The notes: a model not told the origin generated them from the sequence alone. A stretch of DNA of 41,187 bases from CAYLLD01 sp964425135 (GCA_964425135.1 CAYRKW010000024.1:1-41187), one strand, 5' to 3'. Numbered from the stretch's first letter, positions 27,192 through 35,318 are shown. A program made the numbers and translations.

Positions 27192-28052
27192 ATGACGCGA
27201 TACGCCCCACTTCTGATTTGGCGACAATGGCCTATTATAGTCGTGATGCTTGCGCAGCTCTTTGCGCAGGTCGGGATCGCCTTTGCGCAAGAGAACGACT
27301 TTAGCTTTCGACGCGTCAAGCCGCCTGAGGCGGGCGTCACCAAACGTCTGAATATCCAGATCGAAAAAACCTGGCCCCATGAAACAGACCCACCCAAGCT
27401 GGACCCCAAAGCGGATGTGGCCTCAGACGAGGGCGCGCCGGAAACACCTGTCACCGACGAATGGTTTTGGACAGGCGTCTCCGACACCTTGCAAGACGCA
27501 ACGCCCGAACGCTTCATCAAGGCCATCGCAGTTCTGAACAAGAACACCCTTGAGACCGCCGCCATCACGCCCAATGCCAAAGCGCTCGATGATATAATGC
27601 GCGATCACGGCGCCGACATCCTGCTCGCGACCCTTGGCAAGCGTATCTCCCCCGCCTTCGTGCTCGCCGTCATCTCGGTTGAATCCGCGGGCAAGATCGA
27701 AGCGCGCTCCACCAAAGGCGCGCAGGGCCTGATGCAACTCATGCCCGCCACAGCAGAGCGATTTGGCGTCAAAGATGTCGATGACCCGCTGGAGAATATC
27801 AAAGGCGGCGTGGCCTATCTTGATTGGCTTATGGGCGAGTTCAAAGGCGATCCGCTGATGGTTCTGGCCGGCTATAATGCAGGCGAGAACGCAGTGAAAT
27901 CCCACAACGGCGTGCCGCCCTATGCAGAAACCCGAGCCTATATTCCAAAGGTGATCGCCGCCTGGAGCAAGGCACGCATGTACTGTCAGACAGTTCCGGT
28001 CTATGCTGATGACGGGTGTGTGTTTGCGCTGAACAGGTCATTGGCCCGATGA
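27192..28052 (+). CDS. Lytic transglycosylase (SLT domain)
   Basis: 286 residues. N-terminal signal sequence (hydrophobic 14-32), a linker rich in Pro/Asp, then an SLT fold with catalytic Glu164 (AVISVESAGK), GLMQLMP (179-185) and YNAGENAV. It cleaves peptidoglycan in the periplasm. Divergent from flp, so it could make gaps for the Tad pilus (inference), or act in general wall turnover. Its stop overlaps the start of the next gene (ATGA). Confidence 0.9.
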   Translation: MTRYAPLLIWRQWPIIVVMLAQLFAQVGIAFAQENDFSFRRVKPPEAGVTKRLNIQIEKTWPHETDPPKLDPKADVASDEGAPETPVTDEWFWTGVSDTLQDATPERFIKAIAVLNKNTLETAAITPNAKALDDIMRDHGADILLATLGKRISPAFVLAVISVESAGKIEARSTKGAQGLMQLMPATAERFGVKDVDDPLENIKGGVAYLDWLMGEFKGDPLMVLAGYNAGENAVKSHNGVPPYAETRAYIPKVIAAWSKARMYCQTVPVYADDGCVFALNRSLAR

Positions 28053-29473
28053 AAGATGTAAATAGCAAACCACTTGTGATCGATATCGATCAGACGCTTT
28101 TGCGCACGGACATGCTGCTCGAAAGCTTCTGGATCGCTGTGGGCAAGGATGCGGTCGGTGCGCTCAAATGCACATGGCGGCATATCCGAGAGCGCGCGCG
28201 CCTCAAGCACGAAATGTCATTGTTGAGCGAGCTGGACGTCTCGCGTCTTCCCGTCAACGAGGCGGTTTTGGAACTCGCGCAAAATGCGATGCGTGAAGGG
28301 CGTGAGGTTATTCTGGCCTCCGGTTCCGATCAGGCATTGGTCGATAAACTGGGCGAGCGGCTTGGCATCTCCGGCGCGCATCTAGGCTCAAATGTCACCG
28401 TCAACCTCACCGGCTCCGCCAAACGCGATGCGCTGGTCGAGCGCTATGGCGAAAACGGTTTTGACTATGTTGGCGATGCGGCGGTTGACCTCAAGGTCTG
28501 GCAAAGCGCCTCGACCGCCTATGCAGTCAGTCCGACAAAATCCGTGCGCCGCGCGCTTGACGAGATGCAAAAGCCCGTCACCGAACTGTCAGGCGGCTGG
28601 AGGCTCCGCGATCTGTTCCGCGCCTTCCGTCCGCATCAATGGGTCAAAAACGTCCTTTTGTTGCTGCCGATGATTGCCGCGCATGGCATCGTGTTCGAAA
28701 GCCTCATTGCCGTGCTCGCCTCCATGCTGGCGTTTTCCTTTGCCGCGTCTTCGATCTATGTCGTCAACGATTTGCTCGATCTTGACGCAGACCGGCAGCA
28801 CGAAACCAAACGCAACCGCCCGTTCGCCGCGGGAACCGTGCCCATAACTGTCGGCATGGCCGGATCCTTCGTGCTGGGACTGCTGGCCGTCTTCCTCGCA
28901 CTCGCCGTGGATTGGAAGATGCTGGGGCTGGTCGCCGTCTACATGGTGATCTCCCTGTCCTATTCGGTCATCCTCAAATCCCTGCGCTGGATCGATATCT
29001 GGGCCTTGGCGATACTCTATACCTTACGTGTCGTCGCAGGCGCAGTGGCTGCGAATGTCCTCGCCTCCGGCTGGCTGATCGCTTTCGTCTTTCCCGTCTT
29101 CATGGCGCTGGGCTGCGTGAAGCGCCTGACGGAGCTTTCGCGGGCAAAAAACAACAAACGCCTGCCAGGCCGCGCCTATGCCCGCCGGGACCGCCCCGAC
29201 TTGCTGAACATCGCGATTCTCTCGGCCTTCAACGCCAACATCATCTTCATCGCCTATACCTATTCCGACATAGCTTACGCGCTCTACGCCGGAATGTGGG
29301 AGCTACGCTGGTGCGTCATTCCCCTGTCTGCATGGATGTACCGGATGATCTCCACCGGCTGGTACGGCTCGCAGGACTACGACCCCATCGTCTTCGCCCT
29401 GCGCGACAGATACTCGCTCATCTTCGGCGCGGTCACGGTTCTGGGACTGCTCAACGCAGCGGCATGGGTTTGA
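28049..29473 (+). CDS. HAD phosphatase-UbiA prenyltransferase fusion
   Basis: 474 residues from ATG 28049, overlapping the previous stop. Residues 1-180 are a HAD domain: DIDQT (12-16), ASGSD, a lysine motif SAKRD and GDAAVD. Residues 190-474 are a UbiA-family membrane prenyltransferase with FRPHQWVKNVLLLLP and the Mg-diphosphate motif NDLLDLDAD, then a second Asp/Arg-rich loop. The C-terminal half resembles decaprenyl-phosphate phosphoribosyltransferases. A phosphoribosyl transfer followed by dephosphorylation on one polypeptide is plausible but unproven. Substrate unknown. Confidence 0.85.
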   Translation: MKDVNSKPLVIDIDQTLLRTDMLLESFWIAVGKDAVGALKCTWRHIRERARLKHEMSLLSELDVSRLPVNEAVLELAQNAMREGREVILASGSDQALVDKLGERLGISGAHLGSNVTVNLTGSAKRDALVERYGENGFDYVGDAAVDLKVWQSASTAYAVSPTKSVRRALDEMQKPVTELSGGWRLRDLFRAFRPHQWVKNVLLLLPMIAAHGIVFESLIAVLASMLAFSFAASSIYVVNDLLDLDADRQHETKRNRPFAAGTVPITVGMAGSFVLGLLAVFLALAVDWKMLGLVAVYMVISLSYSVILKSLRWIDIWALAILYTLRVVAGAVAANVLASGWLIAFVFPVFMALGCVKRLTELSRAKNNKRLPGRAYARRDRPDLLNIAILSAFNANIIFIAYTYSDIAYALYAGMWELRWCVIPLSAWMYRMISTGWYGSQDYDPIVFALRDRYSLIFGAVTVLGLLNAAAWV

Positions 29474-29490
29474 CGGACCCCACCCGTCCC

Positions 29491-29705
29491 GTCCCGGCCC
29501 TGAGCCGAGACCCTCTTCCACCCGTCCCGGCCCTGAGCCGGGACCTCTCACAGCCTGAGCACGACCCCCATCGAAACCCCGGATCACATCCGTAGCGATC
29601 CGCACTTGTCCCATCCGAGACCCTCTTCCACCCGTCCCGGCCCTGAGCCGGGACCTCTCACAGCCCCAGTACGACCCCTGCCGAGACCCCGGATCACGTC
29701 CGGGG
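29491..29705. repeat. Tandem GC-rich palindromic repeats, 110-base period
   Basis: Three copies of a palindrome GTCCCGGC-CCTGA-GCCGGGAC start at 29491 (one mismatch), 29524 and 29634. The block from 29507 repeats at 29617, period 110, with about 48 identical bases at the front of each unit. A related palindrome CCCCGGA-tcacg-TCCGGGG ends the array (29687-29705). It lies between convergent genes, so it may act as a two-way terminator; the form resembles REP-like extragenic palindromes. Confidence 0.8.
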
Positions 29706-29786
29706 GCGGGCACGTCTGCAAGGCCGTTGCGTCCCTACCAACGCGTCCGCCCGCTCCGATTAATAAATCCCGCCCGCGCATCTCAC

Positions 29787-29824
29787 TGTGCATAGATTGT
29801 GCATAGGTTGTGCATAGAATGCAC
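29787..29824. repeat. Three 11-bp iterons resembling DnaA boxes
   Basis: TGTGCATAG recurs at 29787, 29798 and 29809 with exact 11-base spacing, and a partial TGCAC follows at 29820. One helical turn per unit suggests binding by a protein on one DNA face. TGTGCATAG matches the reversed DnaA box TGTGNAWAA at all but the last base. It lies upstream of no gene start, beyond the rhomboid stop; the rest of 29706-29928 shows nothing else. Confidence 0.6.
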
Positions 29825-29928
29825 ATCCGCAAATCCCCCGTTAACCCTTAAAAACAAGGCCAAGAGCGGTGCATTAACCAAATGACGCAATTTCCCGCCG
29901 CACGGCGCGTTTACAAACCAATAACAGC

Positions 29929-30627
29929 CTACCGCTGACGAGACTTCCGCAACAGCTCTGCCAGCCGCGCGCGGCCGCCCGGCGCCATGGCAAAGCTTAT
30001 GCCAAACCCGGCGATAAACCCGGCCACATCGGCAATCCACTCCGATCCGCCGCCACCGATGATCCCGAAGATCAGCTGCAACCCCAGCAACAGGCCGATG
30101 AGCTGAAACGCCTGCAACGGGTTCTCACCCTTCGCGCCATAGCCGACGAACAGCGACCAGGTGAACGCGCCGAGCAACCCGTAGACCGCAGGGTAAGCCC
30201 CAACCAGCGCCACACGCGTGTCGATGATAAGTCCATAGATCGACGCCCCGAAAATCGCGCTCGCGAAAAAGATCAGCACCACCACCCAGACATTGAACCG
30301 CTCTGCCACAAACTTTCCGATCGCCAGCAGAATAACCCCCGCAAAGACCGCATGCATCGCGCTGACATGTATGAACGGATAGGTCACAAACCTCTTCAAT
30401 CCATCCAGCACCAGCACACGGTTTTGCACCATGTGATCAAACAGCGGATCGGCAAACCCATAAGCAATCACCGCATCCCGCCGCCAGGCAATTGCCTCCC
30501 GCCCGCCAACCATCCCCGACGCGCCAAGCTGAAAGGCAATCTCAATCACCGCAATCAGCCCGACCAGCAAAGTAATCACCGGCGGTATCGCATTGATCGG
30601 CGGGGCATTATGGTTCGGGTTGAACAT
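29929..30627 (-). CDS. Rhomboid-fold membrane protein lacking catalytic residues
   Basis: 232 residues from ATG 30627 (MFNPNHNAPP); family members start with a similar Pro/Asn-rich segment, so the ATG at 30639 is not preferred. About six membrane helices in rhomboid order. The FxH block is present (FIHVSAMH, 85-92). The active-site motif GxSG reads GAYP (143-146), so the serine is Tyr145; the helix-6 histidine is replaced by Asp200 in ADVAGFIAGF; the Asn of HxxxN is also absent. It should be proteolytically inactive and act, if at all, as a binding or quality-control protein. Confidence 0.85.
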   Translation of the reverse strand: MFNPNHNAPPINAIPPVITLLVGLIAVIEIAFQLGASGMVGGREAIAWRRDAVIAYGFADPLFDHMVQNRVLVLDGLKRFVTYPFIHVSAMHAVFAGVILLAIGKFVAERFNVWVVVLIFFASAIFGASIYGLIIDTRVALVGAYPAVYGLLGAFTWSLFVGYGAKGENPLQAFQLIGLLLGLQLIFGIIGGGGSEWIADVAGFIAGFGISFAMAPGGRARLAELLRKSRQR

Positions 30628-30717
30628 GCCCGCTTCCATACAGGGAATGCCTGCGCGATCAAGGGGGTGATTATGAGGTGAAAGGCAAACGCCCTAGAAC
30701 GTCACGTTACGCGAACA

Positions 30718-30782
30718 GGACAGCCCGCGACCCTCGGGTGGGGGCAGAAGCCCCCTCCCGAGGGGAGGGTCGGGGGCTGTCC
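30718..30782. repeat. Long GC-rich hairpin upstream of trpS
   Basis: The arm 30718-30735 (GGACAGCCCGCGACCCTC) pairs with 30765-30782 with one mismatch. Inside it, GGGTGGGGGC (30736-30745) pairs with GCCCCCTCCC (30750-30759) with one mismatch around AGAA. The whole can fold into one stem of nearly 30 pairs with a small bulge. It lies between divergent rhomboid and trpS genes, so it is not a simple terminator; an extragenic repeat is likely. Confidence 0.75.
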
Positions 30783-30791
30783 GGCGGTTCC

Positions 30792-30818
30792 GGACACGCG
30801 CTTTATGAGTGCGCGTCC
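30792..30818. repeat. Second, shorter hairpin upstream of trpS
   Basis: CGCGC (30797-30801) pairs with GCGCG (30811-30815) and GGA (30792-30794) with TCC (30816-30818), leaving a two-base bulge and a 9-base loop. It directly follows the larger hairpin and may belong to the same repeat. Confidence 0.45.
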
Positions 30819-30888
30819 AGGGTCGCAGGCCGTCCTTGTTCCTCTACGCCTTTGCAGCACCCGTCCCCCACATAAACCCCCACCGATA

Positions 30889-30917
30889 TTGACCCTTAGG
30901 GGTCATCGCGCCATAAG
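30889..30917 (+). promoter_or_regulatory. Putative sigma-70 promoter of trpS with internal palindrome
   Basis: TTGACC (30889-30894), 17-base spacer, CATAAG (30912-30917). TGACCC-TTAG-GGGTCA (30890-30905) is a perfect inverted repeat overlapping the -35 box and spacer, so it could be an operator. A leader of about 20 bases would precede the start codon. Confidence 0.5.
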
Positions 30918-30945
30918 CGCGCACCCGTGACTTGGAGCAATGACC

Positions 30946-31971
30946 ATGACAGACACCGCCTACGTCCCCCGCGTATTTTCCGGCAGCCAACCGACCGGTA
31001 ACCTGACGCTTGGCAACTATCTCGGCGCGCTCAAGCGTTATGTCGAAATGCAAGATCAGGGCTATCAGGACACCATCTATTGCGTGGTGGATATGCACGC
31101 GATCACGCTCTGGCAGGATCCGGCGGAATTGCGCAGGGCAACGCAGGATGTGGCCGCCGCATATCTTGCCGCTGGCCTCGATCCGGCCAAATCGATCATC
31201 TTCAACCAGTCCCAGGTCTCCGCCCACGCCAATCTCGCATGGGTGTTCAACTGCGTTGCGCGGCTGGGCTGGATGAACCGCATGACCCAGTTCAAGGATA
31301 AGGCGGGCAAGAACGCTGAAAACGCCTCGCTCGGTCTCTACGCGTATCCTGCGCTCATGGCAGCGGACATCCTTGCCTATAAAGCCACCCATGTGCCGGT
31401 CGGCGATGACCAGAAACAGCATCTGGAACTGACCCGCGACATTGCCGCCAAGTTCAACCATGACTTTGGCGTGGACCACTTCCCCATGACCGAGCCGGTG
31501 ATCGACGGGCCAGCCACGCGGGTGATGAGCCTGCGCGACGGGACCAAGAAAATGTCCAAATCCGATCCCTCCGACATGAGCCGGATCAATCTCACGGATG
31601 ATGCGGACACGATTGCCAAAAAGATCAAGAAGGCGAAAACCGACCCCGACCCGCTGCCCGATACGCTCAAGGCACTCGATGGGCGGCCAGAGGCCAAAAG
31701 CCTCGTGTCGATCTATGCTGCCCTGTCGGGTCTCAGCGCAGATGAGGTGATCCAAAAGCACGCCGGCGAGCAGTTTGGCAGCTTCAAACCAGCGCTGGCT
31801 GAGGTCGCCGTCGAGGCACTCGCGCCGATCACCAAGCGCATGTCGGACTATCTCAAAGACAGGGGCGAGATTGACCGAATCCTAGGTGATGGCGCCAATC
31901 GTGCAGCTGAGATCGCCGAACCGATTCTGCAGGAAACCTACGAAATCGTCGGGTTCCTTCGCAGCCGCTGA
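30946..31971 (+). CDS. trpS: Tryptophanyl-tRNA synthetase
   Basis: 341 residues, class I synthetase that charges tRNA-Trp. HIGH-like motif PTGNLTLGN (16-24) and KMSKS (202-206) are present; length is typical of bacterial TrpS. The start at 30946 is chosen over 30940 because GGAG (30934-30937) lies 8 bases from it but only 2 bases from the earlier ATG. It has its own promoter and terminator. Confidence 0.96.
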   Translation: MTDTAYVPRVFSGSQPTGNLTLGNYLGALKRYVEMQDQGYQDTIYCVVDMHAITLWQDPAELRRATQDVAAAYLAAGLDPAKSIIFNQSQVSAHANLAWVFNCVARLGWMNRMTQFKDKAGKNAENASLGLYAYPALMAADILAYKATHVPVGDDQKQHLELTRDIAAKFNHDFGVDHFPMTEPVIDGPATRVMSLRDGTKKMSKSDPSDMSRINLTDDADTIAKKIKKAKTDPDPLPDTLKALDGRPEAKSLVSIYAALSGLSADEVIQKHAGEQFGSFKPALAEVAVEALAPITKRMSDYLKDRGEIDRILGDGANRAAEIAEPILQETYEIVGFLRSR

Positions 31972-32003
31972 CACCGCTTTCTACTTGATAATACTGTGAA
32001 ATT

Positions 32004-32029
32004 TGGCGGGCCTTGTGTCCGCCATTTTT
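32004..32029 (+). terminator. Rho-independent terminator of trpS
   Basis: TGGCGG (32004-32009) pairs with CCGCCA (32019-32024), 9-base loop, followed by TTTTT (32025-32029). Confidence 0.75.
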
Positions 32030-32051
32030 CGTGTCACGCTTCAGCTGTCGG

Positions 32052-32069
32052 TTGTCACAGCTTTGTCAC
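32052..32069 (+). promoter_or_regulatory. Pho box upstream of phoX
   Basis: TTGTCAC-AGCT-TTGTCAC is two identical 7-base repeats with a 4-base spacer, the classical PhoB-binding layout. Further TGTC half-sites flank it (TGTCAC at 32032, CGTCAC at 32077). The phoX start is about 70 bases downstream. Phosphate-starvation control by PhoB is strongly suggested. Confidence 0.8.
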
Positions 32070-32139
32070 GTGCAACCGTCACATACAAAATCGGAATCAA
32101 AACACGGCGGCACCCTCATGCCGCAACATGGAGGACGAT

Positions 32140-34035
32140 ATGAAAGATACCCCAACAGATGAGATGAGCTTTGACGAATATGACGAGTTGATGCGCCCCC
32201 CGCCGGAGGTCACAGATTTTGATCGGATCGTGGATGAAGCAATCTCCCGTCGCGGCTTTCTGGGCGGCGTTGCGGCCGTAGGCGCCGGCACCTTCGTGCT
32301 GGGCACATCCGCGCTGACACCGACACCGGCCCATGCGGCCTCGCGTCTGGGATTTGACGCGGTTGCAGCGAACACACGCGACGACATCACGGTGCCTCCG
32401 GGCTATTCGAGCAAAGTGCTCGTGCGCTGGGGCGATCCGCTCTTTTCTGACGGCGCAGAGTTCGATCACGCAACGCGCGGCGATGCGGCCAGCCAGCAAC
32501 GCTCTTTTGGTGACAATAACGACGGCATGTCCACGTTTCACTACGGCACATCCACCGTGCTTGTGGTGAACAATGAATACACCAATCTGGGGATCATCCA
32601 CGGCAACCGCGAAAGCGCGCGGCCTGAAAATGACGATGACGTTGCCAAGAACATGGCCGCGCAGGGTGTGTCTGTGTTCGAGGTTGCCCAAGGCACGGAT
32701 GGCTGGGCCGTGGTCAAGGACAGTGCCTATAACCGCCGGATCACGCCGCAAACGGATATGGAAATCACTGGCCCTGCCGCTGGTCACGACATGATGAAAA
32801 CCAATGCCGATCCGACCGGTACGGTTGTGAAAGGCACCTTCAACAATTGCGGCAACGGGCGCACGCCGTGGGGCACCTATCTGGCCTGCGAAGAGAACTT
32901 CAACGGCTATTTTCGCGCGTCTGATGAGAACTTCGAGCGAACCGACGGGATGAAGCGCTACGGCGTTAATCTCAAAGATCGCGGCTATGCCTGGGCGCAA
33001 ATCGATCCGCGCTTTGACATCGCCACCGATCCCAACGAGTGCAACCGTCATGGCTGGGTAACCGAGATTGACCCATCCAGCAGCGACACCACACCCAAAA
33101 AGCGCACTGCGCTGGGCCGCTTCAAGCACGAAAATGCCGAAGTCGTGGTGAACCCAGACGGCCACGTCGTGGTCTACATGGGCGACGATGAACGTGGCGA
33201 GTTCCTTTATCGCTTCGTCTCCTCGGGCCTCTATGCCGAAGGCGGTGACAACTCCGATCTTCTGGGCGAGGGTGATCTCTCCGTTGCCAAGTTCCACCCC
33301 GATGGCACGGGCGAGTGGCTTGCTCTGACACCTGAGACAACTGGCATGGCCAGCAAGGCGGAGATTGCCATTCACGCCCGCATGGCCGGATCTGCGGTCG
33401 GCGCCACAACGATGGACCGGCCAGAATGGGTCGCGGCGAACCCGAAGAAGGCAGAGGTCTATTGCTGCCTGACCAACAATAAAAACCGTGCAATCAAACC
33501 CAATGCCGGCGGCGATCCCACGCCTGCCGTGGGCCCAAACCCGCGCGCGGAAAATAACTACGGCCAGATTGTGCGCTGGTGGCCATCGGCAGATGACCAT
33601 ACCTCCGACAGCTTCCGCTGGGATCTCTTTGCGCTCGCGGGCAACCCGACCGTGCATGAGGACGCCTACGGCGGTTCGGCAAACATCAACGCGGCAAATA
33701 TGTTCAACTCGCCCGATGGTCTGTTCTTCGATCGCAAGGGTCTTTTGTGGATCCAAACCGACGGAAACTACTCGAACGAGGAGGATTTTGCTGGCATGGG
33801 CAACAACCAGATGCTCGTCGGCGATCCGGCAACAGGCGAAATCCGCCGCTTCCTTGTCGGACCGAAAGAGGCCGAGGTGACGGGCGCGGCCATGTCGTCA
33901 GACGGTCGGACGCTGTTCGTCGGCATCCAGCACCCCGGCGAGCGCGGCGGCTCGCATTGGCCCGAAGGTGGGGACGCAGTACCGCGCTCTGCGATCATTG
34001 CTGTGACACGCGATGACGGCGGCCTGATCGGCTAA
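32140..34035 (+). CDS. phoX: Alkaline phosphatase PhoX, Tat-exported
   Basis: 631 residues of the DUF839/PhoX family, which releases phosphate from organic esters outside the inner membrane and needs calcium and iron. A long N-region precedes a twin-arginine signal SRRGFLGG (about 37-44) with the hydrophobic stretch and AHA cut site, usual for PhoX. NCGNGRTPWGTYLACEENF (around 236-254) and DRKGLLWIQTDG are family blocks. The start at 32140 follows GGAGG by 6 bases; earlier in-frame ATGs are less well placed. A Pho box lies upstream. Confidence 0.94.
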   Translation: MKDTPTDEMSFDEYDELMRPPPEVTDFDRIVDEAISRRGFLGGVAAVGAGTFVLGTSALTPTPAHAASRLGFDAVAANTRDDITVPPGYSSKVLVRWGDPLFSDGAEFDHATRGDAASQQRSFGDNNDGMSTFHYGTSTVLVVNNEYTNLGIIHGNRESARPENDDDVAKNMAAQGVSVFEVAQGTDGWAVVKDSAYNRRITPQTDMEITGPAAGHDMMKTNADPTGTVVKGTFNNCGNGRTPWGTYLACEENFNGYFRASDENFERTDGMKRYGVNLKDRGYAWAQIDPRFDIATDPNECNRHGWVTEIDPSSSDTTPKKRTALGRFKHENAEVVVNPDGHVVVYMGDDERGEFLYRFVSSGLYAEGGDNSDLLGEGDLSVAKFHPDGTGEWLALTPETTGMASKAEIAIHARMAGSAVGATTMDRPEWVAANPKKAEVYCCLTNNKNRAIKPNAGGDPTPAVGPNPRAENNYGQIVRWWPSADDHTSDSFRWDLFALAGNPTVHEDAYGGSANINAANMFNSPDGLFFDRKGLLWIQTDGNYSNEEDFAGMGNNQMLVGDPATGEIRRFLVGPKEAEVTGAAMSSDGRTLFVGIQHPGERGGSHWPEGGDAVPRSAIIAVTRDDGGLIG

Positions 34036-34044
34036 TGCATCAGG

Positions 34045-34075
34045 GCAGGCCGCGCGCGCGAGCGCGGCCTGCTTT
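34045..34075 (+). terminator. Rho-independent terminator of phoX
   Basis: GCAGGCCGCGC (34045-34055) pairs perfectly with GCGCGGCCTGC (34062-34072) around a 6-base loop and is followed by TTT. It begins about 10 bases after the phoX stop. Confidence 0.8.
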
Positions 34076-34156
34076 CCGATTTAGAACCATTCTAATTTTC
34101 TTGACTTTTTCACTCGGGATGATCAGATTATGCGTATCCAACGAAAGCGCAAACCG

Positions 34157-34717
34157 ATGTTCATTCAAACCGAATCTACCCCCAATCCTGCGACATTGAA
34201 GTTCCTGCCCGGCGAGGTCGTCATGCAGACCGGCACGGCAGACTTTCCAAGTGCAGACACCGCCTCAGCCTCACCGCTGGCCGAACGCGTCTTTGGCGTC
34301 CAAGGCGTCACGGGCGTATTTCTGGGGCCGGATTTCGTGACCGTGACCAAGGACGAAGACGCCCAATGGGACCACATCAAACCTGGTATTCTGGGTGCGA
34401 TCATGACGCATTATCAGTCCGGCGATGCGGTGATGAGCTCTGAGCAAGGTACCGTCGATCACGCTGCGCATGACGGGCCTGACACGGAGATTGTGGATCA
34501 GATCAAAGACCTGCTCGACACCCGTGTGCGCCCAGCCGTTGCACAGGATGGCGGCGATATCACCTTCCACGGCTTCGAGCGCGGCATCGTCTATCTGCAC
34601 ATGCAAGGCGCCTGCGCAGGTTGCCCGTCCTCAACCATGACACTCAAACACGGCATCGAAAACCTGCTGCGCCACTACATCCCCGAAGTGACAGAGGTGC
34701 GCCCTGTCGCAGCCTGA
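34157..34717 (+). CDS. NifU-family Fe-S scaffold or carrier protein
   Basis: 186 residues from ATG 34157 (MFIQTESTPNP, the usual start of the family); the ATG at 34130 adds a basic extension. An Nfu N-terminal domain (1-95) is followed by a NifU C-terminal domain with the cluster-binding CxxC (C153, C156 in GACAGCPSS). It carries Fe-S clusters to target proteins. It overlaps the tsaB start by 14 bases. Confidence 0.93.
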   Translation: MFIQTESTPNPATLKFLPGEVVMQTGTADFPSADTASASPLAERVFGVQGVTGVFLGPDFVTVTKDEDAQWDHIKPGILGAIMTHYQSGDAVMSSEQGTVDHAAHDGPDTEIVDQIKDLLDTRVRPAVAQDGGDITFHGFERGIVYLHMQGACAGCPSSTMTLKHGIENLLRHYIPEVTEVRPVAA

Positions 34718-35318
34718 TCCAACCCTGATCGCTTTCGATACGTCAGCCGCGCATTGCGCGGCTGCGTTGTTGATGGGCGGTCGCATTGTTGCTGAACGCG
34801 TTGAGCCTATGGCCAAAGGTCAGGCGGAAAACCTGTTGGATCTTCTCAATGACATGCTGGCCGCGCATGAGCGTACTTGGTCCGATCTCGATGCGCTCGC
34901 GGTCGGGGTCGGGCCGGGAAACTTCACCGGCATCCGCATTTCTGTCGCCGCCGCACGTGGCCTGTCGCTCGGCCTTGGCATCCCGGCGCTCGGCGTCAGC
35001 ACGCTGGAAGCGCTCGCGCAGGGCAAAGGCGCGGTCACAACCTTGTGCGATGCAAGGCGGGATCAGGTTTACCTGCAAAACTTCGAGAACAGCGCAGCTA
35101 CAAGCGCCCCGTCTGTCATTGACGCTGCTGACGCCCCGCAATCAGGTCAGATTGTCCGGCTCGAAAGCGCCGATACCTTCCCCATCTCAGCCATCGCCCA
35201 TATCGCGGCCAAGCGCTTTACAGCCAAAGACATCTCCCCGCCCAAACCGCTTTATATCCGCGCCGCCGATGCCGCGCTGCCCAGTGAGCCACTTCCGGAA
35301 ATCATCAATGACGCCTGA
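34704..35318 (+). CDS. tsaB: tRNA threonylcarbamoyladenosine biosynthesis protein TsaB, CTG start
   Basis: 204 residues if started at CTG 34704 (xSQPDPTLIAFDTSAAHC). The frame opens at 34692, and the only NTG codons before the essential IAFDTS motif are CTG 34704 and CTG 34725. AGAGG (34693-34697) lies 6 bases before 34704. A TTG at 34767 would remove the first strand of the fold. TsaB, an ASKHA-fold partner of TsaD and TsaE, helps make t6A37 in tRNAs reading ANN codons; GVGPGNFTGIRISVAAARGL is the family block. It overlaps rimI by 11 bases. Confidence 0.88.
   Translation: MSQPDPTLIAFDTSAAHCAAALLMGGRIVAERVEPMAKGQAENLLDLLNDMLAAHERTWSDLDALAVGVGPGNFTGIRISVAAARGLSLGLGIPALGVSTLEALAQGKGAVTTLCDARRDQVYLQNFENSAATSAPSVIDAADAPQSGQIVRLESADTFPISAIAHIAAKRFTAKDISPPKPLYIRAADAALPSEPLPEIINDA

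Noticed and set aside
29491..29705. CRISPR array
   Set aside because: The repeats are palindromic, the period is 110 bases with only two full units, and no cas genes are near.
29787..29824. Chromosomal or plasmid origin at the DnaA-like iterons
   Set aside because: There are no dnaA, hemE, parAB or repABC genes nearby, only three imperfect boxes and no extended AT-rich melting region.
30840..30945. Trp attenuator or T-box upstream of trpS
   Set aside because: There is no leader peptide with Trp codons and no T-box sequence; the leader from the predicted promoter is too short.
32116..33756. Long minus-strand reading frame opposite phoX
   Set aside because: It is a shadow of phoX in a GC-rich genome: no family motifs, no ribosome site, and phoX is well supported.
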